A stretch of DNA of 64,000 bases from Nannochloris sp. 'desiccata'. Its lineage: Eukaryota > Chlorophyta > Trebouxiophyceae > Chlorellales > Chlorellaceae. The number at the start of each line of letters is the position of its first letter. Position 1 is the stretch's first letter. A program made the position numbers and the translations under genes. The stretch spans positions 1,941,501 through 2,005,500 of the forward strand of contig JAGTXX020000006.1 of the NCBI GenBank assembly GCA_019044685.2, read 5' to 3'. This document shows, in pieces, positions 20,927-32,392 of this stretch. Under the pieces are notes generated by a model, which saw only the letters and a program-made list of their open reading frames with translations, had not been told where the DNA came from and ran no database searches.

Positions 20927-23156
20927 ATGCACTCTATTCTCCTTTTTGCTGTGATGTTTTTAGTCCGACTTTGTATCAGCGCTGCATGCAGGCCTCTAGA
21001 TGATAGAAATAAAAATTGTATAGATGAGAATTATATGCACCACAGCCAGGAAACGAAGGCGGAGGGTGCGTAAAAATTATGGCTTGCTTAAAAATAGTCG
21101 CTATTCGGGTGGCCTCTGCCATGTTTTGCTCTTAATTTGAATTCTCTTCTCTACTCTAAATATTATCTGCAGGCTTAGAGCTAGGTCTATTTCATTTAGC
21201 AGTATCTGTATGGCTCTGTGCTTCTGTTGTGGTCTGGTCTGCTTTTGGCTGCCTAAAGAAAAAGAACCAGGATTCAGGCGCGGCACCTCCCATGCCTGCT
21301 GTCGCCCATCCCCCTGCTGCTACAGCACGTGCCTGCCCCCCTTCTCCCTTCAACACAGCACCTGTCCTACCTGCAGGCAAGAAAAAAATTCAACCTCTCA
21401 GTTCTACCACCTTTCTCCGTGTTCCTCACGAATATGTCAAAGATTTAACAATCAAGGGAGTTCTTGGTCTCGGTGCTTCTGGGCGTGCATACCTTGCTTC
21501 TCTTCGTGGATCTCCTGTTGCTGTGAAAGTGATGGAGCACAACGTGCGCGCAGGAAATACTAAGCTTTTGGGAGATATGCCAGTGCTTGCTGTCCCGCTT
21601 GACCATCCAAATATATTGCGAACATATAGGGTAAGACTTTTTTATTTTAATTTTAAAGCTGCACAGGTTTTTTTCCCCTTACCTCCTAAGTCTCTTAGAT
21701 ATCTTTTCACTTCTTGTTTTCGGCTTTTTTCACCCTCGAAATATTTATTCAGGTTGCTGTTATCGAGCTTCCTTCCTCTTCTGCGTCAGGCCTTCTTCCC
21801 GTTAAAATGAAGCGCCTTGAATTTGAGCGACCTTCTTCCAGCAACCACGAAACAGCAGGCGGTTCAGCCGCCACAGAATCTTTTAAAGTAGATCTATTAG
21901 ATGAGTATTATGACAGCGACGAGACCTGGGATATAGAAAACGCAGAAGAAGGACTCTTTGTTGATGAGTATGAAGAAGAAGAAGAGGAGGAAATAAAGGA
22001 CGATAGCGAGCAGAATACGGTTCTTAACTTTGACAATGGTGATTCTTTTGCCACCACCACCCGTTCTAGTAGATATACCAACACTGACAGCGCAAAGATC
22101 GGCACTGCTACCACTACCACCAACAGAAATACGTCTACAGAAAGCAACAGCGGCGGCAACTTTCGAGCTGGCAGGGTTGTTCATTTATACGATTTACTCC
22201 CTCACCCACGTTTATCTCCTGAAGAAATCTACCTCATTGATAAATATGTACCTCAGAAGCATCAAATATCTCCGTTACTACGTACCTCTCTCTCAGCGCC
22301 GAGTCCCGCCCAACCCAGCACCAGTGAAACTGTCTCCCCCTCTGTAGCGTCAGCTTCAACCTCGGTATCAACCACAGTAGCAACCACCCTCAACACTATT
22401 GCTATTAGCAATGACACTCGTTCTGCAGGAGAAAGTCAATCTATGCCTCTGCCCAAGGGAACTTCATTTCAAAGAACATTCCCTGCCCAAGGGCTCTCAA
22501 AATCTTTGCGCCCTGGAATGTACGAAGTTTGGGCCATCCTAGAATTTGCAGATATGGGATCAATGGAAGATCACGTGGTGAAAAAAGGTTTTCTGCGTCA
22601 TTTTGATGGTTCTCCTGATCAAGAATCTATTTTAAGACTCTTATTAGACGTTGCCAAGGGTATGGCCGAGCTCCACCGACACGCTATCGTCCATACTGAT
22701 TTGAAACCGAGTAATGTCATGCTTGTCAGTTCCTCTACAGATCCCCGTGGATGGGTAGCCAAGATTTCTGATGCTGGATTGCTCCCATTGTTGGATTTAA
22801 CTTTGACGTTTACCTCTATTCGTCACCACTCCCGATTACAATGCTTACCACCTGAACTCGTGTTAAATAATGCTACTACCACAGCATTGGATGTGTATTG
22901 TTTTTCTATGCTCATGTGGAAAACATGGACCTGTGAACGTCCTTTTAAACACATGAAAATTGGTTCTTTTTTTGAAAAGGTGATTGAAAATGGAGAAAGG
23001 CCTGATATTCCTGAAGGCTGTCCTGCTGCGTATGCTGCGCTAATGGAAGAATGCTGGGCTACAGATCCTACTGCACGACCTTCTTTTGAAAGCATATGCG
23101 CAGAGCTGGAGAATCAATTACATCAAACCATCTCATCAAAACCAAGTTCTTCTTAA
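20927..23156 (+). CDS. Receptor-like kinase 3, degenerate DFG (DAG)
   Basis: Exons are 20927-21065, 21173-21630 and 21753-23156, giving 666 residues; both joins keep frame. The first exon encodes a signal peptide (MHSILLFAVMFLVRLCISAA) and a very short ectodomain of about 25 residues. A membrane span LGLFHLAVSVWLCASVVVW at about 49-68 is followed by KKK. The kinase starts near 135: GLGASGRAYL loop, VAVK lysine and HTDLKPSN catalytic loop. The metal-binding DFG is SDAG and the activation end is LPPE. A long acidic Asp/Glu/Ser/Thr-rich insert separates the N-lobe strands from the hinge. It is clearly related to kinases 1 and 2 but divergent, and could be a weak kinase or a pseudokinase. Exon 1 is my reading from splice sites, so the N-terminus is less certain than the kinase. 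Confidence 0.75.
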
Positions 23157-23986
23157 ACAAAATAAATAACTTTATCAAATATGTAGAGGCGTCTTTTCTT
23201 CGCTGAACTCCTCTCTCCTTACCGCTAAGGAAGCAGTACTAGTATTCTTTGTTGTTTGCCTACCTGTACAGAGATCGTAAAAGTTACGATATATTAAATA
23301 ATCAGAATGAACCCCTTCGTATCGCTGTTTAATCTTCTTCTTCATTTTTTCCTTGGAAAGCTCTTCTTAAAAACTTGTCCCAAAGCTTATTGATTGATTG
23401 ACTGTTACAGAGTTTTTAGATCTCTTACAGAGGTCGCATCACTCAGAACCGCAAGGTGATCGATTAAAGGCTGAACGAGTGAACTACAGGGTTCTCTTTT
23501 TTTCTTCCTTTTCCCCCCTTTCCAACGATAGAACGCCTCCCCTTAAAATGCATGCCCCAATATTCGATTTCGTTTGACTAATTAAATAAAATGCATATAT
23601 TTGTTGTTGCGATTCTATTTCGCTCTTATTTCATTTTCAATCTATCCTACTTGTATTCTATTTGTTGCTACTGTTTTCCTCGGAAACATTTTTTTCATTT
23701 TGTTCTCTTATTTCATTTGCATTTTGATTAAAATTTCATGCTAGTACTCAACTGAATGCACGTTTTTGTAAATACTTTAGATGAATTTAGTAGCAGATAA
23801 TAGAGGAAAGAGTGGAGAAAATAAACTCGGACGAAAACAACAGAGGCAAAGGCAGAAATTAGAAACAATTGTATTATCGAGATAAGATAGTATAAACTGA
23901 GGGCTTGATTTATCGATATTAGGGTAAAGAAAATAGTATAGATAAGCTACGTATTATTATTATTATTATTATTACTATTATAAAAA
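23157..23986. other. Intergenic, AT-rich, with a TTA microsatellite
   Basis: About 830 bp between convergent kinase genes 3 and 4. It contains a TTA-type microsatellite at about 23952-23981 and T-rich tracts. No frame with coding character or RNA gene was seen on either strand. Confidence 0.6.
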
Positions 23987-26695
23987 CTATTTATTGACTC
24001 GTAACAGCTGCAAAAAATGAGTATTATTAGATTCTACAACCGCACCTTCCATTCCCCCCAAAACCTCTTTTAAAATTTCTCTCAACTCCACAACCACAGC
24101 AGCCATAGCAGGACGATCTTTCATCTCTTGCTGCCAGCACCGTACCATCAAATCTGCGTACGTTTCAGGCATGCCGGAAGCTTCAGAAATATCTAAAGGA
24201 GGTCTCTGTCCAGAACCTGCTCTGAGAAAAAATTGTGCTGCTGCCGACACACCCCCGCCTCGGCCCCTGCCGGTATGATTACTATTCTTAGACTCTCCAA
24301 AGGGAGGCAATCCAGTCCACCCTTCCCACATGAGAATTCCAAACGCATATGTATCTGACGCTGCAGTTAATAACCCAGTTTCAAGCATTTCTGGGCTCAT
24401 GTAAGAAAGTGTACCGCCTGGTCGTACCGCAGCTCCCATCATTGTGGTCTGAGCAAGCCCGCCTTCCAGGGCTCTCGCGACTCCAAAGTCGCCTAATTTC
24501 GCAATCCAACCACGTTTCGTATTTCCAGAAGATTTTAAAAGCACGTTTCCTGGTTTTATATCACCATGCACGACTCCAGCAGCGGTGTGGAGGTAGTCCA
24601 AGCCCAAAGCAACGTCAATAAGTGTTCTCAACAACGCCACTGCATCTCGTTGATTCGTATTATCACTCGGGACATCATTGTTAAGTGTATAAGCTTGTTG
24701 GATATATAAACCATCTTTCATCGATCCTAGATCACAGAATTCCATGATAATCAACGTAGCTACGAGATCTCCAGGCACGATTGATGATGGTGGCGTGGTA
24801 ATGGGCGACGCTGTGGCGGCGTCCATGGGTGTTGCTGTTGGTGTTATTGTTCGAGGTGGAGATGCAGTGGCGAATTTCTCATCAGTGCTACTGTCTGTAG
24901 GCATAGAAACATCTTCATCTTCTCTAGTTGTAGTGAAACTCGAAGAAATAGTGGACGCACTGGCATTCTTGCTCGTACTAGCACCACCAGTACCACCTCC
25001 TCTGGTACCACCAGTACCGCTGTCGCTGCCTAGAGGTATCAATTCCACCTCTCCAGCAGAAGCTAAAGACGCATTCGCAGCAGCAGCAGCACTGACTTCT
25101 ACATAATGTGGCAATTTCTGCAGATCTCCTAGCCCAGAAGTAGCTACCTTATACGTAACAACAATATTCGGATGAGAACAGGACGTCGCCAACGCTGCTT
25201 CCCTTTGAATTTGTTTTGTTATTCCACCATCAACACCATGCTCTACCAATTTCACTGCCACCTGGGTTCCTCTCCATGTAGATTTAAACACTGTTCCAAA
25301 GGCACCTCTCCCCACAGCTTCTTGGAATTCCAAACCGTGCACACGACCGATTCGAGAGCGCCAGGCATCTCGGAGCTGAATAAGCGCCGCCACATCAAGG
25401 TCCATCGCTGCAGCTGCTGCTACATCCATTGTATTTGCAGACATTGAAGCTGCAGGGAGTAGTAGAGGCGCTCCTGAAGAATACGGAGGTCTACCGTCTT
25501 CAGAAGTTGGCGCTAAAGAGCCATTTATAGCAGCAGCACCAGCAATGCCGCTAGCGCTCAATGCGGGTGGGCCATCGAATAGTACTCTGTTGTTTCTATA
25601 ATGCATAGGGAGGAGGCCTTTCTTGCGCCTTCTTCTGCGTAGTATAATAATTGCCCCAAAGGTGCTACCAACGACAGCAAATGCAATAGCCAGACCGATC
25701 AATGCCCATGCCCACGGAGCCATACCTCCTCCGTCATCATGGTGGTGGTCACCACTTCCAGCACCTGCTGCTGTACTTGATTCAAGCAAGCAATTTCTCA
25801 CTGTAGTGTTTACCAACACATTTGCATTTCCTACAGTTATATTACCTTGGGAAGGGTCTAAAACAGGAAAGGTAAAGGTCCCTTGGCCTATTAAATATAC
25901 AGCCTGGGCGTCTTCCACAGTTCCTGCAGCACTTGCATTATTCAGCGCAATGCCCGCCCTAAAGACAATATTACGCAGCCCTTCATCTGAGCAATCTCCA
26001 TTAGAGTCGTAATAATTTACTACAGTGTAGTTATGAGCGATCTGGCAGCCCGGATCGCATAAAACAGAAGGAAATGTAGCGAGGCCATATGGGTGCGGGC
26101 GAGTCGCTTTAAAAGGGCCTGACAGATATTGAGAAATGGGAGGTGAACCTGTTACGTAAATACCTTCATACGCTAATATGCCATTTTCTGCTACGCTGAT
26201 CACTTCAGTGCGGTTATATAGATCTAAAATCTTTCCTCCAGCGTTTTTTATTGCGTCGATGCTGCGTGTGATATCCGGATAGCTGGTCAACGGAGCTCTA
26301 AATTCCACTACTCTACCGGGAGGAATTTCAATCGTAGGAGTATCAGACCAAATGGGGTCTTTTAACTCAATATTATCTGTGAAAACAATGCCTAAATCTC
26401 GTATAGGTGCCTGCTGAAGAGCTATCCAAAGGTCTTGATCATTGGCGACGTAGTGAGTTGTTGGGACAGAACCCATCGCTCTTAGAAGGGTAGATGCGTT
26501 GAATATAGGCTCTGGAGGGGTTATTTCTGGCGGAGGAGATGTAGGAAATGTAGGTTGGGTAGGCTGTGCTAAAGCTGGCGATGTAGATGCGAGAATATGT
26601 AGTAATATAAGCATAATAAATAGCTTGAAATATTTATTATTAAGTCGCTGGGTGAAATATAGGCCCCCTCCTTCTAGGACCTTGGGACGCCCCAT
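23987..26695 (-). CDS. Receptor-like TKL protein kinase 4
   Basis: Single exon, 902 residues. The hydrophobic segment FIMLILLHILASTSPALA is a signal peptide. The ATG at 26695 gives a 27-residue leader before it; the ATG at 26614 would give a more usual signal peptide, so the start is uncertain. The ectodomain (about 45-320) includes an Asn/Asp/Ile-rich region like the other kinases. The membrane span is APWAWALIGLAIAFAVVGST onward, ending in RRRRRKK. The kinase lies in the C-terminal 430 residues: GRGAFGTVFKS loop, VAVK, HGDIKPGN, GDFGVAR and MSPE, so it is predicted active. It has the same insert position within the kinase as its neighbours, here rich in Ser, Thr and Gly. It is the most divergent of the four and lies on the opposite strand. 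Confidence 0.9.
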   Translation of the reverse strand: MGRPKVLEGGGLYFTQRLNNKYFKLFIMLILLHILASTSPALAQPTQPTFPTSPPPEITPPEPIFNASTLLRAMGSVPTTHYVANDQDLWIALQQAPIRDLGIVFTDNIELKDPIWSDTPTIEIPPGRVVEFRAPLTSYPDITRSIDAIKNAGGKILDLYNRTEVISVAENGILAYEGIYVTGSPPISQYLSGPFKATRPHPYGLATFPSVLCDPGCQIAHNYTVVNYYDSNGDCSDEGLRNIVFRAGIALNNASAAGTVEDAQAVYLIGQGTFTFPVLDPSQGNITVGNANVLVNTTVRNCLLESSTAAGAGSGDHHHDDGGGMAPWAWALIGLAIAFAVVGSTFGAIIILRRRRRKKGLLPMHYRNNRVLFDGPPALSASGIAGAAAINGSLAPTSEDGRPPYSSGAPLLLPAASMSANTMDVAAAAAMDLDVAALIQLRDAWRSRIGRVHGLEFQEAVGRGAFGTVFKSTWRGTQVAVKLVEHGVDGGITKQIQREAALATSCSHPNIVVTYKVATSGLGDLQKLPHYVEVSAAAAANASLASAGEVELIPLGSDSGTGGTRGGGTGGASTSKNASASTISSSFTTTREDEDVSMPTDSSTDEKFATASPPRTITPTATPMDAATASPITTPPSSIVPGDLVATLIIMEFCDLGSMKDGLYIQQAYTLNNDVPSDNTNQRDAVALLRTLIDVALGLDYLHTAAGVVHGDIKPGNVLLKSSGNTKRGWIAKLGDFGVARALEGGLAQTTMMGAAVRPGGTLSYMSPEMLETGLLTAASDTYAFGILMWEGWTGLPPFGESKNSNHTGRGRGGGVSAAAQFFLRAGSGQRPPLDISEASGMPETYADLMVRCWQQEMKDRPAMAAVVVELREILKEVLGGMEGAVVESNNTHFLQLLRVNK

Positions 26696-27190
26696 GTTGG
26701 TTGACTTATAACCTATATTAGCTAAATAGTGGCGTAAAATACTGCATTATAACGGTTTCTATACGCTGATAGGTACTTTTTAGCTGCACCGAGCCGGAAA
26801 AAGTGGCAAAGTCCGAGTCCTCCCCACCCCAAGCAGTGGATTTAAAATAATCCTAGGTTGATATTGACCATACAGAAGATATAAACTTGCTAAATGAAGT
26901 TGAACATGCGCAATAGCGATTGCTCATGCCAAAAATCTTGGTCCTTTTGTTTTTGAGTGCGAGTGACTCCTCGGGTAGGGGCTGCTGAAGCCCCCCAATT
27001 AGAGCTTACTTTTGCAACGAATTCAGGCGCAAGCTCGTTAGTTTATCTCTATTGAGTATCTTGAAAGGTATTCTAATATTTAGGTAGCGTATTGTCTAAT
27101 GCCTTGAATCTTTGATCACAATCATCAATTATTAGAGATCACGTCTGATTTCTGTATGCCTTCAATTATTGCTTGTTTTATCAATTTCAA
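26696..27190. promoter_or_regulatory. Divergent promoter region, kinase 4 / PGAM
   Basis: About 495 bp between two divergent starts. A small GGGGCT/AGCCCC hairpin lies at 26978-26994. No other motif can be assigned. Confidence 0.4.
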
Positions 27191-27886
27191 ATGCTGAGGA
27201 TTCTGCTCGTCCGACATGGCGAATGCCAGATGAATTTAGAGCTAACTGATAAAATTGGTGGTAGATCAAACAGTTCCCCGCTGACCCCGCTCGGGGAGCA
27301 CCAAGCCAAAACGCTTGGCCTTCATCTCCGCAAAGCAATCACCGCTCAAAATGGCAACCCCAATGAACTCAAATACTTTTCATCCTCCGCCCTCCGTGCT
27401 TTAGAAACCGCTCGCTTAGCCATGCTCGAACTAGGCATCGAAGAACCCCAACGCCACCTAGTCACCAGCGACCTTCTCCTTGAACAATGCATGGGTGATT
27501 GGGAAGGCGGCAATCGAATCGACTGCTATAATGAAGAAAACATGAAGAAAATTAAGGCAGATACTCATAATTTTGCCGCTCCTGGTGGAGAAAGTCAATT
27601 GCAAGTAGAGCAACGGATGATGAAATTTCTGAAGGATACCGTCTTGCCTGTAGCAAGCCCAGGACGGCCAGTTTTTGTCTTTGGCCACGGAATGGCTTTT
27701 AAAACTGTTATTCGACATATATTAAATTCAGATGCTCGTATGTCACGTAAAATTGCTGTCGGCAACACTGCTATATCTGAACTTGGCTTTGTACCGGAAC
27801 ATGCCTCTTCACAAAGCTTACAACAAGGTTGGCATATACTGAGACTTAACGACACGTCCCATCTTCAGCTACCGTATTACACGTAG
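27191..27886 (+). CDS. Histidine phosphatase, phosphoglycerate mutase-like
   Basis: 231 residues starting at MLRILLVRHGE, the first in-frame ATG and directly before the catalytic motif. The RHGE phosphohistidine motif, the SSALRALETA arginine block and the second histidine in VFGHGMAFKTVIRH are all present, so the fold and catalysis look intact. The substrate is open: members include broad phosphatases, fructose-2,6-bisphosphatase-like enzymes and cofactor-dependent mutases. There is no targeting peptide. It converges on PYD1, 199 bp away. Confidence 0.88.
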   Translation: MLRILLVRHGECQMNLELTDKIGGRSNSSPLTPLGEHQAKTLGLHLRKAITAQNGNPNELKYFSSSALRALETARLAMLELGIEEPQRHLVTSDLLLEQCMGDWEGGNRIDCYNEENMKKIKADTHNFAAPGGESQLQVEQRMMKFLKDTVLPVASPGRPVFVFGHGMAFKTVIRHILNSDARMSRKIAVGNTAISELGFVPEHASSQSLQQGWHILRLNDTSHLQLPYYT

Positions 27887-28085
27887 AATATTTTACATTA
27901 GTTTTATATTATTTGATATAATCGTACAAAAAAGGAGAATTAAAAACCTTAGAAACGAGATGGCAGAGAGGTGACGGTGATTACCGCAACACGCAGAGAA
28001 CGAAGAACATACACGGTATATATATATATTTTTAATTTTTAAGGTCAGAAAAAGCACAGCCATTATATACGATCCGATTACTTTG

Positions 28086-29582
28086 CTAATTAGCCACCAT
28101 AGACTCAGATTGCTTGACAAATTCTTCTCCACTCCAATCTTTATCATTTGCCAGCCCAACTTTTTCTTTCTTCCTTTCAATCGCCTCCTTTTGCATTCTC
28201 ACCAATTCCATATGAGTCGTCATATACGGCAAACTCTTCCCTTTAAATTCAGAAACACTATTAAACCCGTGTTGCTGCATAAATCCTTGCAAACCTCCAC
28301 ACAGCTTCTTAATCATTGGGTAGCCATGCATCATTATCCCCGAGCAAACTTGCACTGTGTCGGCCCCTAATAAGATGAACTCTGCAGCATCTTTACCAGT
28401 ATTTACACCCCCAATGCCAGATAAAGACTTACCACTACCATCAGCAAACTCTTGCTCAATCATTCCGGCAATCGCAGCTACTTTCGCCAAGGCAATTGGT
28501 TTGACCGCGGTTGACGAATAGCCGCCAGGAGTTGAGTAGCCCTCTACACATGGCTCCGGCCTAAGGCTGTCCAGATTAACACCCATAATAGAGTTGATAG
28601 TATTGATCGCAGCAATACCTTCACATCCTGATTTTAAAGAGGTACGAGCGGGTGCGGTAATGTCCGTGATATTGGGGGTCATTTTCGCCCAGACAGGTAT
28701 TGTTGCTTTTTCATTCACCCAACCACAGACTTCTTGTAACAAGTCGCAATTCTGGCCCATCGCTGCCCCCATACGACGCTCAGGCATACCGTGAGGACAA
28801 CTGAAATTCAATTCAAAGGCATCGACACCGACATCTTCACAACGGGTGATTAACTCTTCCCAAGAAGCCTTGTTATATTCCTCCATGATCGAGGCGATTA
28901 ATATTCTGTCGGGGAATTCTTTCTTTAAGCGAGCAAAATCATCAAGCATAACTTCTAAAGGCCTGTCACTGATGAGTTCGATATTTTCCCAACCGAGGAC
29001 TTCGTTGCTCTCAGTAGCGCGCATTTTAGCGTATCGGGGCGTCACATTAATTACTTTTGAAGAGTCCATGGAGACGGTTTTTGCAATTATACCGCCCCAT
29101 CCTTCTTCAAAGGCCTTTTTCATGACCGCGTAGTTAGTTCCTGGTGGGCCACTGCCGGTGACAAAGGGGTTGGGAAAGTGAAGGCCGTTGACGACGACCG
29201 AAAGGTCAGGGCCAGATATGACGGAGCCGTCAACCTGAAAAGAAGAAATAATAATAGAAAATGAGTAGGCGGGGCGGAAGGATAATTTTATAAACCTAGA
29301 CGTTAATGAAGGCATATTCCTCTCCCTTTGTTTTTTAATACTTACCAGTTTGATTTCAGGCTCATTTTTCAGGCTGGAAGCACGAGGGCAGAGGGGTGTG
29401 GGAGCACCACAGCGGTGAGAGTGGCGACCTGGCGAGGATGGGAAAAGAGTTTTTAAAAATGAGTTCCCAAACGTCCTTGATAGAGACTAAACCTGCAGCT
29501 CATTCTTACCGATATTAATGCGGGGAAATACAAGGGACTGAGGAGACCCGGGAGCACATGTTTTGCTGCTTAGGGCATTCAT
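28086..29582 (-). CDS. PYD1: Dihydropyrimidine dehydrogenase, plant-type (PYD1)
   Basis: Exons (minus) are 29510-29582, 29346-29428 and 28086-29234, giving 434 residues; both joins are in frame. The first two exons encode a Ser/Pro/Arg/His-rich leader starting MNALSSKTCAPG, probably a transit peptide. The rest is the FMN-binding dihydroorotate-dehydrogenase-like barrel: NPFVTGSGPPGTNY, IAKTVS, the active-site cysteine in NFSCPHGMPERRMG, AAINTINS and SGIGGVNTG. It reduces uracil and thymine at the start of pyrimidine breakdown. Only the C-terminal half of the animal enzyme is present, as is usual in plants and many bacteria, so an external electron donor is implied. Confidence 0.9.
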
Positions 29583-30079
29583 TTGATCTTAGGGTGAAAC
29601 AAGCGATCTGCGATAACCAAGTCGATTTGGGGGCGTATTCGGATATCGGTATCTTATGTGTATGATATTTATAATGTTAAACGACGGAAATAGCGCCCAC
29701 AGTAAAACTCCTGCTGACGTAGCTACGCGCAAGTAGCACTAGAAAAAATTCTTCCTAACTTGGCAAGTCGTATACAGCTTTCAATGGACCTATTCTTTAT
29801 GTAAATCATAAACATACATTATAAACATATTGTCGGTAAGCAGAAACCGGCTGCCAGAAGAGATTGCGATCTATCCTCAAAAAATGCTAATCACTTTTAG
29901 TCAAGACAAAAAAAAAGTAAATAACTTAAAATGATCTTTCAACTTGAAAATTAAAATCTAGACCAGTATTATTACGCTGTTGAGTGTTAGTATTATATAT
30001 TTACGAGTCTGTGTCTGGGCAAACTCCGATGGAATTTTCAAACTGCCGTTTGAAAATTTGATTAATTTGCTTATTAAAA
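29583..30079. promoter_or_regulatory. Divergent promoter region, PYD1 / coiled-coil gene
   Basis: About 500 bp between divergent starts, AT-rich. A perfect inverted repeat with 11-bp arms at 30033-30058 lies about 20 bp before the + strand ATG, probably in its 5' untranslated region. Confidence 0.45.
30033..30058 (+). promoter_or_regulatory. 5'-leader hairpin
   Basis: AATTTTCAAAC (30033-30043), loop TGCC, GTTTGAAAATT (30048-30058). The perfect 11-bp stem sits just before the ATG at 30080 and could slow scanning or serve as a protein-binding site. A function is only inferred. Confidence 0.5.
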
Positions 30080-32140
30080 ATGGGGACGAAGGCAGCATCT
30101 TTTGACGACTGCGACGCTAAGACGCCATCTAGTCTCGCATCTCCACGGGATCCTGTTGGTCTCAATAATGACCAAACCCCAACGACTTTACTCCGTGCGG
30201 CTGCCCAATTAGCCAGTTCAACTGCACCAGACAGCCCTCGCACACCCCCAGCTGCATATGTGCTTCATGATTTATGGCTTGCAGCGCGACACACCCGCAG
30301 GGATGCAGAAGGGCTGCACGGTGTTCTTCAGATCGTTCAAGGCCACATTCATGATCTTCAACAGGAGTTGTTGTCCGTAACAGCTGAGATGGAGCGCCAG
30401 GAGCAAGCTCATGGTATCAAAATGATGAAAAAGCAATGTGAAATTCGACTGCTGGAGGCTGAGTCTACTGCATATAGCATGGCGGCCATGGCTCGCACTG
30501 CCACCGTCGCCTCATTGCAACGGTAGGTTTAATTATTGTTTCGCCCGTCCTATGGGCCTTTTCGTCTTCGCTGAATAGTTCCGTTATTACTTAAAGTACT
30601 TTTGTCTTTATTTCACAGATCTACAGATGATTTATTAGCGGAGAGGGAGGTAAACAGCAAAGCTCTCGCGACCACTGTTGCCGAGCTTGAAAAAAAGACA
30701 ACTGCTCTCCAAGCTGCAGAAGCCGCAGCAGAATCTTCTAGACACCGCAATTTAGAGCTAGAATCTCTACTAGAAAAGCTACAGCTGGAATTAGATATCT
30801 CAAAAGAAAGGTTAGAAAAATTAGAAATGAATGAAACCCAGCACGAGGCAACGAAAATATTGCTTGATGCTGCACAAGCTGATGCTTCTTCCGCTGCTGG
30901 GCAGCTCGTAGACGCCTGTGAAGAGAATGCCAAGCTCTCAGACGCATTGGGTATGCTTCAAGTTGAATTAGAGCAACGAGATGTGGAAGTATCCCAACTA
31001 AGAGAAGAAAATAACGAATTAAAGGCATCTCTGCAGCAACAGGGGCAGCAACGTAAAAGTCTAGGTGCATCACGGCGTGTGCAGGTCGCTGTGAGAACAC
31101 ACATGAATCCTGCTTTTGAAACTCCAGGCTCTGTAGATAGTACTGCTACTACAAATAACAGAGGTACTGCGAGAGCAGGAGCGGCGATGGCGGATCAAGA
31201 CGACTTGCTGGCAATTGAGGTCTCTCGGCTTCGGTTGCACACTGAAGAGCTTGAAATGCAATTAGCTGAATCGAAAAACGCCGCTCCCGTGCTTGCAACA
31301 TTACAAAAAGAAGCTGGAATGCTTAGAAAAGAAAATACAGCTCTTAAATTACAGGTAGATCATGCTACCCTTGAAACAGCAGAGGCGCAACGAGAATTGC
31401 ATCAGGTGCAATCAGAAGCTCGAGTGTTACATGGACAGTTATCTGAAGTGATCTCAAGCTTGGCTGGAGCAGGTCTTGCCGGTTCTCCAGTTGGGTTACT
31501 CCAATCTTATTTAGCACCCTCTGAGCAGCAGGAGCAACTACTGACATTGCCAAGCTCGTCAGCCAGCGGTGACGCAGAAGAAGACCAGGCAGAACAAGAA
31601 AAAGCAGTATTAGTAGTAGCAGCAGCAGTGGAAGGTGCTAATAGAAAAGGTCCACTAGTACCCTCTGTAGCAATGCAAGGAACCCCGTCAATCGGCTTAC
31701 ACTCAGCAACATCATTTAGCAGAGGCCCTCCAACTCCAACGTGGCCAACACCTCCTCCTGCTGCCAGTACCGCTTGTGGTATTGGAGATCGTCCTGGTTC
31801 GGGTAGCAATACAAGCGGCGGTGGGAGTGATTTGATCCTGGCAGAATTGAGATCTGCCATGGCGCAATTAGATTCTGTTACAGCATTAGAAGGAGGGGTA
31901 GAAGCGGCCTCTCAGGTGGGAAAAAAAAATTTGAAGGGACCACCATCACCACCGGCGGCAACAGCAACAGCAATTTCATTGCCCACGGGCACTGCCACCG
32001 ACATTTTAGAGTCTATTAGTCGTGGAATTGCTGCCTTGGGTGGTGGGAATGATGATAATGAAAGAGAGCAACAGATATATGATGCTACGAGTACTATGAG
32101 CAGTTCAGAAGGGGCTGCGACTGTTGCACCTAGAAGTTGA
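30080..32140 (+). CDS. Coiled-coil protein of unknown function
   Basis: Exons are 30080-30522 and 30619-32140, giving 654 residues. CAACG|GTAGGT joins TTTCACAG|A in frame as SLQRSTDDLLAER. Residues about 60-145 and 150-300 are predicted long coiled coils with heptads of Leu, Glu, Lys and Gln (ELEKKTTALQAAEAAAESS, LELDISKERLEKLEMNE); a third coiled coil lies at about 355-440. The C-terminal third is low-complexity Ser/Gly/Pro/Thr-rich. There is no membrane span and no known motif. It could be a centrosomal, flagellar or Golgi tether protein, but nothing in the sequence decides this. Confidence 0.8.
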
Positions 32141-32392
32141 GGCAAAAATTTGAGAATCCAAGACGTCTCTTTTTTCTTTTCTTTCTTTGTTAACTTATTC
32201 TGAACTTACATGAACTGTTAACGTAACTACACATTCATACGTTGTTCTCATTGCCATTAACTAGCTAACTGACACCAAATATCTGTAATTGTAATAATAA
32301 CCTAAAAGAGGCATTCAGTTGTTGGTTTCTTTCTTCAAGACAAGCCACCACCCTTCTTCTTAGAATTTCACTTTCCACGGCACATGCTGCAA

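Noticed and set aside
31507..31860. Minus-strand frame over the coiled-coil gene
   Set aside because: Antisense shadow of low-complexity Ser/Gly/Pro codons.
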